Below, piece after piece: positions 46,264-55,816 of a DNA stretch of 64,000 nt. The first letter of the stretch is position 1. Each line of letters opens with the position of its first letter. Source of the stretch: FEN-1297 sp964498065 (GTDB taxonomy: Bacteria > Bacteroidota > Ignavibacteria > Ignavibacteriales > Ignavibacteriaceae); assembly GCA_964498065.1 (NCBI GenBank), contig CAZCFZ010000006.1, positions 30,992 through 94,991 on the forward strand. The letters are read 5' to 3'. Made by a program: the position numbers and the translations under genes. The notes under the pieces are model-generated. The model made no database searches and was not told the origin of the DNA. It worked only from the letters and a program-made list of their open reading frames with translations.

Positions 46264-47091
46264 TCAGAAGTAATTTCTTTTAATATAAAACAGAAAATTC
46301 TGAGTTCTGTCCTTTATGAACGAAGGGAAAAAAGAATATAAATACTGCATAAAATTCAGGAAAAAAGCCTTTCTGTAATTGGGATAATCTTTTCTATATT
46401 CTTTTATGAATCCTAAAATGGTTGTTCCTACGTGTTTTTGACTGTTAATAGAAAAATTCTGCCCCGCATTTGTATATAGACTGAAATATTCCTTGAAGTT
46501 ATAAAACTTACCTACTTTACCCAAACGAAGCCATAATTCCCAGTCTTCTCCGAATCTTAAATTTCTGTATCCGCCGCATTCTTCCGCCGCCTTTTTCCTG
46601 TATAAAACCGTAATATGAATAAATGGGCATGCATATAATGCATTATTTCTGATTTCGTCATCGGTTTCTCTCTTAAAAAATCTATACATTTCTTTTTTTT
46701 GACCGTCTACCATAATAGCTCCGCCGCCTACAATAACATGATCCGGATTTTCATCCAAAAACTTCACTTGTTTTTTTAATTTGTCAGGATCATACCACTC
46801 ATCATCGTCATCTAACCTGGCTATATATTCCCCGGCAGCCATTTTAATTCCGTAATTTAAATAATCGCCAAGTCCGTGATGCGAACTTTTAGGAATATTA
46901 AAATATTTTATTCTTCGGTCTCCGGATATAAAATTGTTCACTACTTCTTCGGTATTATCGGTCGATTGATTATCTATTACAAGCAACTCCCAGTCATTAA
47001 AAACTTGTCTCTGAATACTCTTTATCGCAGTGCCTATCCAATGAGCCCTGTTGTATGTAGGCATTATTATACTTACCGGTACTTTTTGCAT
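46264..47091 (-). CDS. Family 2 glycosyltransferase
   Basis: A 275-residue GT2 (GT-A fold): SIIMPTYNRAHWIGTAI, LLVIDNQSTDNTEE, RLDDDDEWYDPDKL with the DDD metal motif (about 95-97), and RFGEDWELWLRL. No membrane anchor is evident. Sugar and acceptor unknown. About 10 bases after the GT4 gene. Confidence 0.88.
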   Translation of the reverse strand: MQKVPVSIIMPTYNRAHWIGTAIKSIQRQVFNDWELLVIDNQSTDNTEEVVNNFISGDRRIKYFNIPKSSHHGLGDYLNYGIKMAAGEYIARLDDDDEWYDPDKLKKQVKFLDENPDHVIVGGGAIMVDGQKKEMYRFFKRETDDEIRNNALYACPFIHITVLYRKKAAEECGGYRNLRFGEDWELWLRLGKVGKFYNFKEYFSLYTNAGQNFSINSQKHVGTTILGFIKEYRKDYPNYRKAFFLNFMQYLYSFFPSFIKDRTQNFLFYIKRNYF

Positions 47092-47101
47092 TAAAACTCT
47101 T

Positions 47102-48232
47102 CTACATTTTATTCAATAGGGATATTTGTTCGTAAATAATATTCGCCGGATCCGACCATGTAAATTTTGCTGCTTCTTTTTTGCCTGCCTCTACTTTAGC
47201 TGAAACGAATTCGCTATCCGTCAGGATTTTAATTATTCCGGCAACAACTTCGTCGATCTTTTCGGGATTTATTGAGACTACCGCTTTATATGAAAATTCC
47301 ATAATGGCCTCAGACCTCGAGGTAATAACCGGAGTTCCCGAAGCAAGGGCTTCCAAAACAGGTATGCCGAATCCCTCGTAGGCTGATAAATAAACGAGCA
47401 TTTTTGAGCTTTTATAAAGCTGCGGCAAATCTTTCTCCGAAATATAGGGAAGAAAAATCACTTTATCCTGAATCTTTAGTTCATAAATCATGTTTATTAA
47501 TTTTTCATTTCTCCACCCCACTGAAGAGGTCAAAGCAAGGTTCAGATCTGAATTATAATATTTTATCGATTCCGAAAAAGCGGTAAAAAGTTTGTCAAGG
47601 TTTTTTCCCGGTTCTATAGCTCCTACATAAAGAATGAAATTTTCCGGCAAATTATATTTTTTCTTAAATAACTTAATTTGAACCGGATCGTAATCTTTAA
47701 AAAATATTTCGTCAACACCGTTGTATGTAACAATCACCTTATTGTCTTTGACGGAGAACCCATCTTCTATTTCTTTTTTGGAAAAATTTGAAACCGTAAA
47801 GACGATAATCGACTTCCTAATTGCTAACTTTGTTACCGCCGAAATATAAATGCTGCGAATAAGTGAATATTTATGTTTGCTTTTCTTATATGCAAGATCA
47901 TGAACCGTAGTAAAAAATTTTCCTTTGTATAATAAAGGTATTGCAACCGACGGTGTAAATACAGCGTCGGGCTTTAATCTCATTAATTTAAACGGGAAAA
48001 TTAGTTGTTCCCATAATATTCTATATAAGAAAAATTTTGGATTAAATCTTGCGTCAATAAAATGAAAATTCGATGCCGGGATTCCGAAATTTTCCTTTCC
48101 TTCTTTGGTAATAAAAAGATAATAATCGTTGACTGAATCTATCCTGGATAGTTCCCAAACAATTTTTTGAGCATACTTTCCTGCACCGGCTAGTTTTTTT
48201 CTGAAAGGTAAAAGATTGACAGCTATTTTCAT
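47102..48232 (-). CDS. Family 4 glycosyltransferase
   Basis: A 376-residue GT-B retaining enzyme. N domain starts MKIAVNLLPFRKKLAGAGKY; the donor site shows FILYVGAIEPGKNLDKL and the EX7E-type AYEGFGIPVLEALASGTPVI (about 283-302). ATG overlaps the stop of the GT2 gene upstream (ATGA). Likely mannosyl- or rhamnosyl-transferase type; not determinable. Confidence 0.9.
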   Translation of the reverse strand: MKIAVNLLPFRKKLAGAGKYAQKIVWELSRIDSVNDYYLFITKEGKENFGIPASNFHFIDARFNPKFFLYRILWEQLIFPFKLMRLKPDAVFTPSVAIPLLYKGKFFTTVHDLAYKKSKHKYSLIRSIYISAVTKLAIRKSIIVFTVSNFSKKEIEDGFSVKDNKVIVTYNGVDEIFFKDYDPVQIKLFKKKYNLPENFILYVGAIEPGKNLDKLFTAFSESIKYYNSDLNLALTSSVGWRNEKLINMIYELKIQDKVIFLPYISEKDLPQLYKSSKMLVYLSAYEGFGIPVLEALASGTPVITSRSEAIMEFSYKAVVSINPEKIDEVVAGIIKILTDSEFVSAKVEAGKKEAAKFTWSDPANIIYEQISLLNKM

Positions 48233-49182
48233 GTCTTATAAGGCAGATTATTAATTATTTCCGGATTATTCAGATTTTTCATAACCTCCGCAAACGCCGA
48301 AATTTTACTGGCAGATTTTTCTTTATTGCTGAATTTCATTATCTGCCAGAAAACTATTTGGGATAAAATAGTCAAAAAAGACAAAAACTTATAAAAATAA
48401 AATGCTGATGAAGCGGAGTGTTTTTTTAAGAATAGTAATTTACCCTTATAGAACATTTTAGTAAAAAAGTAATAATTCTTTTTTGAGCTTACGCTGCCGA
48501 GATGATCTATTCTTACACTCGAAAGGTAAGTAACAGGAAGACCTTTGTCCCTCACCCTTTTACAAAGATCCATTTCCTCGAAATAAAGGAAATAATCAGG
48601 ATCGAAACCGTTAATTTCGCTGAATAATTTCCTTCTGATAAAAAGCGCTGCCCCCATCACCCAATGGACTTTTAGTTTTTTATTCCCCGAAAATAATTTT
48701 TTTAATTTTATGTAAAATGCCTCGAAATATCTTCCCAATAAAATCACATTCAGAATTTCGAACAAAAAATTAGGGAACAGGCCGGCGGAATAATCCATAT
48801 ATTTATTGCCGTTAACATTCAGCCCGATTATCCCACGACCAAAATAATTATCTTCCAATTCTTTGATAACTCCGGGGAAGATATTTTCATTAATTTCGGT
48901 ATCCGGATTTAGAAAAAAAAGCCATTCTCCGGCTGCTTTCCCCGCAGCAAGATTACAGGCATTACCGAATCCGATATTTTCTTCCGTTCTAAAAAAGGTA
49001 AATTTAATCTGCGGATCATGAGATAGTTCTTCGGCGATTTTTAATATTGATTCGTCTTTGGAGCGGTTATCGACAAGAATAATTTCATAATCAAGCCCCT
49101 TTGCAGCACTGATCAGACTATTTATGCAGTTCCTAACTTCATTACTCAGATTATAATTAATTATAATAATAGAAAGTATCAT
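48229..49182 (-). CDS. Family 2 glycosyltransferase, WbbL type
   Basis: A 317-residue GT2 of the rhamnosyltransferase WbbL group: SIIIINYNLSNEVRNC, IILVDNRSKDESI, NIGFGNACNLA, FLNPDTEINEN and FEEMDLCKRVRDKG. A hydrophobic C-terminal segment (about 268-290) probably touches the membrane. A related gene lies at 57965-58885. Confidence 0.9.
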   Translation of the reverse strand: MILSIIIINYNLSNEVRNCINSLISAAKGLDYEIILVDNRSKDESILKIAEELSHDPQIKFTFFRTEENIGFGNACNLAAGKAAGEWLFFLNPDTEINENIFPGVIKELEDNYFGRGIIGLNVNGNKYMDYSAGLFPNFLFEILNVILLGRYFEAFYIKLKKLFSGNKKLKVHWVMGAALFIRRKLFSEINGFDPDYFLYFEEMDLCKRVRDKGLPVTYLSSVRIDHLGSVSSKKNYYFFTKMFYKGKLLFLKKHSASSAFYFYKFLSFLTILSQIVFWQIMKFSNKEKSASKISAFAEVMKNLNNPEIINNLPYKT

Positions 49183-49183
49183 A

Positions 49184-50059
49184 TCAGAGCGGGAGTTTTC
49201 CTTTAATATGCTTTCGATAATGAATATATCCTTTTAGTATCATTCTCATTTTTTTGATCTTCTGTTTTTCGAATAATAATACTTTAATAATACTGTTTCG
49301 GACATTTTTGCTCTCGGTTTCGAAATATTGTTCAAATATCTTATTATATTCTTCCTTAAGATACAGATAATTCCGTATTTTATAATACCATCTTACAGCC
49401 GAATGGTTCTGCGGATAAACCGTTAAACCGAAAAACTTTTTTTTACTAACGTCGGCTTCGTTGTGAACCAGAAAAGAATTATTCACCCTTATTATTTTGA
49501 AGCCGTTTTTCCGCAGTCTAAGACATAATTCAATATCCACATAGTCTATAAAATAATCATCTCTAAATTTACCAATTTTTTTGATTACTGAAAGATTTAA
49601 AATGTTCCCGGAAGTCATAACGTCGGATACTTCTTCAATTCCTGCATTTTGCGGAGGATTTGTAAAGAACCTGTTTTTATGAAAAGGTGAATAGATTCCG
49701 ATTTTTTCCTTATCCTCTATACTATCGATCAGGTTTTCCAGGGATCCGGGTTCAAAGCGACTGTCCTGGTCCATAGTTAATAAATAACCGTATCCATCCT
49801 TCAGTGCTTTATCCAAAGCCATATTCAATGCAGTAGCAACTCCCAGATTTCCTCCGCTATTGAAAATGTACTCTGTCTTACCTGGGTAATTGTTAACAAA
49901 ATTCAAGATAAATTCCGCAGTTTTTTCGGAATTATCGATAACATATAAGAGTTTAATCTTATCGAGGTAAGTTAAAATATTTTTTATGACATTTTTTTCA
50001 GGACAGAATAGTATTACTACTCCAGCAATTTTATCATAAATACCTTCATTTATATTCAT
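49184..50059 (-). CDS. Family 2 glycosyltransferase, rhamnosyltransferase type
   Basis: About 291 residues from ATG 50059 (a GTG sits one codon before). Motifs: VVILFCPEKN, YVIDNSEKT, GNLGVATALNMALDKAL, LLTMDQDSRFEPGSL, DVELCLRLRKNG, and a charged C-terminal MRMILKGYIHYRK. It shares this layout with the GT2 at 55817-56659, its paralogue. Start and the stop of the T9SS gene upstream share bases (TGATG), so translation is coupled to that surface protein. Confidence 0.9.
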   Translation of the reverse strand: MNINEGIYDKIAGVVILFCPEKNVIKNILTYLDKIKLLYVIDNSEKTAEFILNFVNNYPGKTEYIFNSGGNLGVATALNMALDKALKDGYGYLLTMDQDSRFEPGSLENLIDSIEDKEKIGIYSPFHKNRFFTNPPQNAGIEEVSDVMTSGNILNLSVIKKIGKFRDDYFIDYVDIELCLRLRKNGFKIIRVNNSFLVHNEADVSKKKFFGLTVYPQNHSAVRWYYKIRNYLYLKEEYNKIFEQYFETESKNVRNSIIKVLLFEKQKIKKMRMILKGYIHYRKHIKGKLPL

Positions 50060-52563
50060 CACTTTAATAATAACATTTTTCTCGTTTCAATATAATTGCC
50101 GGCTTTTATTTGATAAAAGTATACACCACTTGAAAAATTACTCCCGTTAAACTCATCTTTATAATTACCTGCTGATTTTTTTTCATTAACGAGAGCTGCA
50201 ATTTGCCTGCCCAAAATATCATACACTTTTAATGTTACGTTTTCCGTTTTAGGAATCGAATATTTTATTTCCGTAGCCGGATTAAAAGGGTTTGGGTAAT
50301 TCTGATATATTGCAAATTGAGTTGGTATTTCAAACTTACTTGAGTCAACCTTGCTGTAGTCAACCTTTATTTTCTGCTCATCAGCAAATTCAGATGCATT
50401 AAAATTATTATCTACCGATTGTACACTCCAATAATATGTGCCTTCCGGAAGATTATCAATTATTTTAGTTGTTAAAAACCCTGCATTGCCAATTGAAAGT
50501 TTCAATCTTTTACCGGTAACCAGATTTGACATTGGAGACAAAACATCTATTCCGTTTGATGTTGTCCCAATTCTTAAGTTATATGATAACACCTGGGAAG
50601 TATCACCTAATTCCGATCTATTCCAGCTAAATTTTACTGAACTGTCTTGCGATACTTCCGCAGATAAATTTATTGGAGGATTTAAATTTTCCCTTGTATT
50701 AAAACCTTCAGTAAATATTTTATTATTTCTAAAAATACCTCCTTTTCCCATTATATCAAGATCACCATCATTATCATAGTCTGCAAATGATGACCCGGGC
50801 AAAGGAATCTTCTTAAAATTAAAGTTACCATTATTTTGGAAAACAATATTTTCATCAGGTATAACAATATCTAGATTGCCGTCATTATTATAATCACGTG
50901 TCTTAATCTCTGTATATAAGAGTGAGGTTGCAATGGTATATTCGGTAAATGTATTATCACCGTTATTTTTAAATACTTTTAACTTTGCATTATTTTGAGT
51001 AACACTAAAAGTATCCGTAGAGATTACACAAAAATCAAGGAGACCATCGTTATTAAAATCTCCCCAAGCACCTCTATTGTTATACCCTTTAAAACTAAAT
51101 GCTTCTTTAAAATTTCCTTTAACATTCTTATAAATTTTTATAAAATCAAGCCCGCATAATAAAAGGTCATTACTTCCGTCATTATTATAATCACCCCAAG
51201 TAGCCGAACCATCCACAATTCCAGGAAAATCCGATTTAACTTCAGTAAAAACATCATTCCCATCATTTCTGTATAGTTGTGTAACTTGTTTATATGGATC
51301 ATTAGGATTACCAGTTATAACATCATAGGGATCACTCGGATCACCTGTTAAGATAAAATCTAAGTCGCCGTCGTTATCATAATCTGCCCAGTCTATTGAA
51401 CCAGCGGCCACTCCGGTAATACCCGCATTGATTTCACTAAAAATTCCAGAATTATTTTTTAAAATTTTTGATACGCCGTAATAATTATTGTAATCACCAC
51501 CGCAATAAATGATATCATAATAACCGTCATTATTGTAATCTGCCCAGCTAATATTACCATATTCCAATGCAGGAAAGCTATCTGTTTTTACAAAAGTACC
51601 TGCTTTATTTATGTATAATACAAAATTTAAACCTTGTTGATTCATTATACCATTAAAACCGTTGTTATCGAAGTCCGGTGTAAAAATCCCGCTCATTTTA
51701 GATACAAGTGTATATAAAGCCGGTTTTGCTCCGGCTACATCGGAAAAATCACTTGCAATACCGTTTAAGTTGACTGAGTTCACTTCAAAATAATATGTTA
51801 TGCCGTTGGTTAAACCGTCTATCATCATGGTTGTATCATTTATATCGGTAATGCTTTTCAGTAATGAATCCGTGGTGTAGTCGGTTTTGTAAACATTGTA
51901 CATCTTAAAATCATTACCTTTAAATTTACTCCATTTTAATTCAATAAGATTATTCCCCGCAATAGCAGTTAATTTAGGTGCTGCAGGTTTCGGTGGTGGG
52001 GGCGGAGGTATAGTTGTGTCACCATATACAACGCCATTTATTAATGCCCCTTTTATTAAAGCTGTAGTATTTGAACTATATCCCTGTACCTCATCAGTAT
52101 ATCCACTGTAAATTTCAACTAATCCAAAACTTTCTGCAGTAGTGAATGTATATGACCATATATGCTGTATCATTACGTAATTAGTAGAAGCTTTTTGTAC
52201 TTTTTGATTTTTGAAATTCAGGAAATCCATTTCGGATGATTCTATATCTTCTGCTTTCCATTTTGTTGAGTCCCTGTCATATTTTACACCTGAGGCAAAC
52301 GGAAGAGAACTGTTTATATAGAACTGATTTGAATCGGCTCTCCAGTATTCATATGTTATATAGGTACCGGATGTATATTTTATTTTGCTGAATTTCTGCC
52401 CTGAAATAATTGTATCCGAGACAACCTCATAGATTCCCAAATTATTTAAACTGCCGTTAATACTATAAATCCACTTATTCCCGATAGATAAAGGAACTAC
52501 CGGTTGTCCGTATGTAAATGACAGCATGGCCAAAATAAATAGAAAAATAAATCTTAGTTTCAT
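50059..52563 (-). CDS. Large secreted FG-GAP/FN3 protein with T9SS C-terminal sorting domain
   Basis: About 834 residues. I take ATG 52563 (GGGA about 8 bases before) over GTG 52575. Signal peptide ends near TYGQ. A beta-rich N domain (to about 185) is followed by a PPPPPP linker, an FN3 domain (about 195-285), at least six FG-GAP/VCBS blades with DYNNDG-type calcium loops (about 290-635), a second FN3-like domain, and a type A sorting domain (last 80 residues, NYPNPFNPATEIKYSIP and ending RKMLLLK). It is probably exported by T9SS and displayed on or released from the cell surface. Contains an 11-residue tandem duplication. Confidence 0.9.
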   Translation of the reverse strand: MKLRFIFLFILAMLSFTYGQPVVPLSIGNKWIYSINGSLNNLGIYEVVSDTIISGQKFSKIKYTSGTYITYEYWRADSNQFYINSSLPFASGVKYDRDSTKWKAEDIESSEMDFLNFKNQKVQKASTNYVMIQHIWSYTFTTAESFGLVEIYSGYTDEVQGYSSNTTALIKGALINGVVYGDTTIPPPPPPKPAAPKLTAIAGNNLIELKWSKFKGNDFKMYNVYKTDYTTDSLLKSITDINDTTMMIDGLTNGITYYFEVNSVNLNGIASDFSDVAGAKPALYTLVSKMSGIFTPDFDNNGFNGIMNQQGLNFVLYINKAGTFVKTDSFPALEYGNISWADYNNDGYYDIIYCGGDYNNYYGVSKILKNNSGIFSEINAGITGVAAGSIDWADYDNDGDLDFILTGDPSDPYDVITGNPNDPYKQVTQLYRNDGNDVFTEVKSDFPGIVDGSATWGDYNNDGSNDLLLCGLDFIKIYKNVKGNFKEAFSFKGYNNRGAWGDFNNDGLLDFCVISTDTFSVTQNNAKLKVFKNNGDNTFTEYTIATSLLYTEIKTRDYNNDGNLDIVIPDENIVFQNNGNFNFKKIPLPGSSFADYDNDGDLDIMGKGGIFRNNKIFTEGFNTRENLNPPINLSAEVSQDSSVKFSWNRSELGDTSQVLSYNLRIGTTSNGIDVLSPMSNLVTGKRLKLSIGNAGFLTTKIIDNLPEGTYYWSVQSVDNNFNASEFADEQKIKVDYSKVDSSKFEIPTQFAIYQNYPNPFNPATEIKYSIPKTENVTLKVYDILGRQIAALVNEKKSAGNYKDEFNGSNFSSGVYFYQIKAGNYIETRKMLLLK
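51292..51357 (-). repeat. 33-bp tandem duplication inside the FG-GAP gene
   Basis: Two adjacent copies of a 33-base unit (51292-51324 and 51325-51357) match at most positions in their first 25 bases. They encode the doubled DPxDPYxxxTG stretch inserted in one beta-propeller blade. It keeps the reading frame. Confidence 0.6.
52014..52095 (-). repeat. Segment shared with the short T9SS gene (copy 1)
   Basis: This 82-base stretch is nearly identical to 55128-55200 apart from about five substitutions and a 9-base insertion. It encodes the DEVQGYSS ... KGALINGVVYGDT region at the end of the N domain. Confidence 0.8.
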
Positions 52564-52576
52564 TTTAATTCCCACA

Positions 52577-54727
52577 TCATTTTAGCAATAACATTTTCCT
52601 TGTTTCAATATAGCTACCAGCACGTATTTGATAAAAATAAACACCGCTTGGTAAATTACTTCCATCAAAAACAATTTCATAATTTCCGGCAGGTTTTTCC
52701 TCATTTACAAGAGTTGCTACTCTTTTCCCAAGTATATTATAAATTTGTATGGTTACTTTTTCAGAATGCGGAATTGAATATTCTATTTTAGTTGAAGGAT
52801 TAAATGGATTGGGATAATTTTGTTCTAATGAAAATTTATCCGGTAAATTATTATGGTCTTCTTCTTTTATCCCGACAGTTCCAATTAATTCTGATAACGA
52901 TCTTCGCATTATTCCTTCGCTAGTAGTTGCAAATATAAATTTATTATTTAAAACAAGCGTATTCGGGTATGAACCTTTACTAAACCCTTGATTTTCTAAA
53001 ATCCATGAATGACCAAGATCATAGGATACACTAGCTCCCAATTCATTTGAAGAAATGAGGGTGCCATTATTAGGTATAATTGTCAAACTATTAACGTGGG
53101 TAAAAGGTAAATTTGGATTTAAATGATACCAGGTATTTCCGGTATCAATAGAATAAAAGATACCATTATTTGTAGCTGCAAAAATACGTCCATGGCCGGA
53201 TACTATATCGTTGATTGAAGGATTATTAATTCCAAGTTTCATTTCTGTCCAAGAACTATCTCCAGGTGCTAAGCGATATAACCCCCCGGGATATGCTGGA
53301 CTATTATAAAGTCCTAAGAAGAGATATGAGCCGTACCAGTAAAACTTTGCAGGGTAAATATTTTCCGGCAAGTTTGAATTAAATAATTTCCAGGATTTCC
53401 CTTTGTCCAAAGATCGGTAAATCCCGACTTCCGATAAGCCTGCATAATATCGGTCCCCAATTGCAGTAAAAGCAACTACCTGTTGATTTGTAAAAAAGCC
53501 AGCATCAACAGAAGTCCAAGACAATCCCCAATTATCCGAGTAATAAAGGCCGCTCATTCCTCTCCCGACAAATACCATTGAATCCTGAATAGCGATTGTA
53601 TTTATATTATTATCAGAGGTATTAGGAAGGTTAGAAGTCCTGTGCAGCCAAGTATCTCCTGAATTAAAGCTAATAAATACGCCGTCAAATTGTGTCCCGG
53701 CTACAATTGTATCGCCTTTTACGGCTAAGCAATAAGCAACAGTACCGGGAAATCCTTTGTTAACAGGCTGCCATGTTGTATTTCCGTAACTTAATTTAAA
53801 TATCCCTAAGCTTATGGTACCTGCATAAATACAGCTATCATTTGCTGCAAGCGCAAATACAGTAGGATCATTTAAACCGTTACTGAAGGGCTGCCATGTC
53901 ATTCCATTATCTGATGAAGAATAAACATAGAAATTGAAAGTTCCTGCATAAAGAATTCCTTTTAAAACAGTAAGCGATTCAATCTGAGAATCGGGTAAAT
54001 TAGTTTTGCTCTGAGACCAATTTTTTCCGTTGTCGCTGGTATAATAAATCCCAGTGTTATCGGTACCTATAAAAATATTTGAACCGAGCTGAGCAAACGA
54101 AGTGACTGAAGAATTTTCAATACCTTTATTCGATGCACTCCAGCTTGAGCCCGAATCCGTTGAAATGTAAACTCCTTTACTTCCGGTCCCCGCGTATAAT
54201 ATACCATTCATTTTGAATAAAGACTGAATAGTAAAATTCTGAATGCCTGAATTCCGGCTTTCCCAATTCTTTCCTTCATCGCTTGAAATAAATACCCCAT
54301 CATATGTACCTGCGAAGATCTGATTACCGTCAAAAAGAAAGGATTGAACGTATTTATTAGCTAATCCGTTATTTGCTTCGTTCCAGGTTATTCCAAAATC
54401 AGTTGAAATAATAATTCCCGACCCGTCCGAACCAGCAATTACAACAGAATCATTTACTGAGACACAATGCAACATATTTCCTAAAGAAGGTATATCAGCT
54501 TTATTCCAATCGCCACCCGAATTTTTTGATGAATAAATTCCGCCGTTAACACAAGCAAACATAAGTTTACCTTCTATTGCTATGGAGCCAACGGATGCCT
54601 GGGTCCCCATACTACCGGTATTAACCCACTGAGCATTTATCATTGTGCTTAAAATTATTGAGAATAGTATTATATACTTTATTTTCGGGATTAATTCTGA
54701 AAAAAGATTCAACAAAAGTTTTTTCAT
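52577..54727 (-). CDS. Secreted Asp-box (BNR-like) repeat protein with T9SS sorting domain
   Basis: About 716 residues from ATG 54727, chosen because GAGG lies about 8 bases before it. Signal anchor segment ends near MINAQ. About a dozen repeats with Asp-box motifs (STDFGITW, SSDEGKNW, STDSGSSW, TSDNGKNW, SSDNGMTW and more) should form a beta-propeller of the Ycf48/sortilin/sialidase-repeat type; no sialidase catalytic residues are recognisable. The last 80 residues are a T9SS sorting domain (NYPNPFNPSTKIEYSIP, ending RKMLLLK). Surface-exposed or released binding protein is likely. Confidence 0.88.
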   Translation of the reverse strand: MKKLLLNLFSELIPKIKYIILFSIILSTMINAQWVNTGSMGTQASVGSIAIEGKLMFACVNGGIYSSKNSGGDWNKADIPSLGNMLHCVSVNDSVVIAGSDGSGIIISTDFGITWNEANNGLANKYVQSFLFDGNQIFAGTYDGVFISSDEGKNWESRNSGIQNFTIQSLFKMNGILYAGTGSKGVYISTDSGSSWSASNKGIENSSVTSFAQLGSNIFIGTDNTGIYYTSDNGKNWSQSKTNLPDSQIESLTVLKGILYAGTFNFYVYSSSDNGMTWQPFSNGLNDPTVFALAANDSCIYAGTISLGIFKLSYGNTTWQPVNKGFPGTVAYCLAVKGDTIVAGTQFDGVFISFNSGDTWLHRTSNLPNTSDNNINTIAIQDSMVFVGRGMSGLYYSDNWGLSWTSVDAGFFTNQQVVAFTAIGDRYYAGLSEVGIYRSLDKGKSWKLFNSNLPENIYPAKFYWYGSYLFLGLYNSPAYPGGLYRLAPGDSSWTEMKLGINNPSINDIVSGHGRIFAATNNGIFYSIDTGNTWYHLNPNLPFTHVNSLTIIPNNGTLISSNELGASVSYDLGHSWILENQGFSKGSYPNTLVLNNKFIFATTSEGIMRRSLSELIGTVGIKEEDHNNLPDKFSLEQNYPNPFNPSTKIEYSIPHSEKVTIQIYNILGKRVATLVNEEKPAGNYEIVFDGSNLPSGVYFYQIRAGSYIETRKMLLLK

Positions 54728-54834
54728 AGTTCGCCTCAATACTTTAATATCTTTTGGTAATATTTTCTAAATGAATTTATAACATATTCTATCACGAGAG
54801 TAATTTCATGTTAAAATTTTTAATTTTCATTAAT

Positions 54835-55635
54835 TCAAAAGAAGCATTTTTTAGTTTTAACAAAGTTTCCTGCCCGGATTTTATAAAAATAAACCCCACT
54901 TGATAAATTACCGCCGTTAAATTCTGCAATATAGTTGCCTGCTTGTTTCTTTCCTTTGACAAGAGTTGTTACCAATCTGCCTAGTATATCATATATCTTT
55001 AATGTTACATATTCTAAATGCGGAATTGAATAATTTATTTTTGTGGTTGGATTAAATGGATTGGGATAGTTTTGAAAAAGTTTATATGAAAGAGTTAAAT
55101 TATTGGGGAATTTTACTGATGTAACTATTGTGTCACCATATACAACGCCATTAATTACTGCCCCTTTTATTAAATTTGAACTATATCCACGTACTTCATC
55201 ATTATTATAATCACCCCAATCATAGCTTAAGATTCTATTTGAAATTGGGAGAGTAATCTTTTGGAATGTTCCTTTAAGATTAAGATAAATTGCCTTTTCA
55301 TCACTTAAAAAAATGTCGAGATAGTTATCGTTATTTACATCAATCCACTTCACATAACTTGATGAATCAATCGGAGCATTTATATTTACAAATTTATTAT
55401 TTCCATCGTTTCTATAAATAAAGGCAGGAGAGCCAGGAATCAACAGCGAAAAATCTCCATAAGGATATCCAGAGATTAAAACATCTAGTTTTCCGTCATC
55501 ATTAAAATCTCCCCACTGTACTTCGCCGTTCGGGGCAGGTATAATATCAGTATTTACAAGAGTAAATTGTTGGGCATTTGCTGAAAAGTGATATAAAATA
55601 AAAAGTGATAAGAATATTTTGAAATATTCTTTCAT
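54835..55635 (-). CDS. Short chimeric FG-GAP protein with damaged T9SS sorting domain
   Basis: A 266-residue exported protein; GGGGAG precedes ATG 55635 and a signal peptide ends near ANAQ. Residues 23-148 hold about three FG-GAP units (DFNDDGKLDVLISG, DVNNDNYLDIFLS, DWGDYNND), then the chain jumps to EVRGYSSNLIKGAVINGVVYGDT, which in the larger protein lies before, not after, its FG-GAP part. A sorting domain follows (NYPNPFNPTTKINYSIP) but ends KTKKCFF instead of RKMLLLK. One more A in the A6 run (complement of 54847-54852) would restore KMLLLN and a stop at 54830-54832. Probably a recent rearrangement product, possibly not sorted normally. Confidence 0.75.
   Translation of the reverse strand: MKEYFKIFLSLFILYHFSANAQQFTLVNTDIIPAPNGEVQWGDFNDDGKLDVLISGYPYGDFSLLIPGSPAFIYRNDGNNKFVNINAPIDSSSYVKWIDVNNDNYLDIFLSDEKAIYLNLKGTFQKITLPISNRILSYDWGDYNNDEVRGYSSNLIKGAVINGVVYGDTIVTSVKFPNNLTLSYKLFQNYPNPFNPTTKINYSIPHLEYVTLKIYDILGRLVTTLVKGKKQAGNYIAEFNGGNLSSGVYFYKIRAGNFVKTKKCFF
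55128..55200 (-). repeat. Segment shared with the large T9SS gene (copy 2)
   Basis: This 73-base stretch repeats 52014-52095 with about five substitutions and a 9-base gap. Its inner end (55197-55200, TCATC region) abuts FG-GAP sequence that begins TCATTATTATAATC in the other gene, leaving a junction with only a few bases of shared sequence. Confidence 0.8.
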
Positions 55636-55816
55636 AATCTCCCCAATGGGTTATTCATTTGTAGATTTTTTACAACTTAGCAAATAATAAATATAAAATA
55701 CAGACCTTTTGTAATCTTTTTAAACTTTTTCAGATACAATTATATGTGAAAAATAGATCCAAATGATAAATTTTCACTGCTAAATATAATGTTTTAATCT
55801 AAGTCATTAACTGTAT

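Noticed and set aside
50750..51560. Regular repeats such as TCATTATTATAATC, superficially CRISPR-like
   Set aside because: They are codons for DYNNDG-type calcium loops of FG-GAP blades; spacing varies with the protein repeat and the frame is open.
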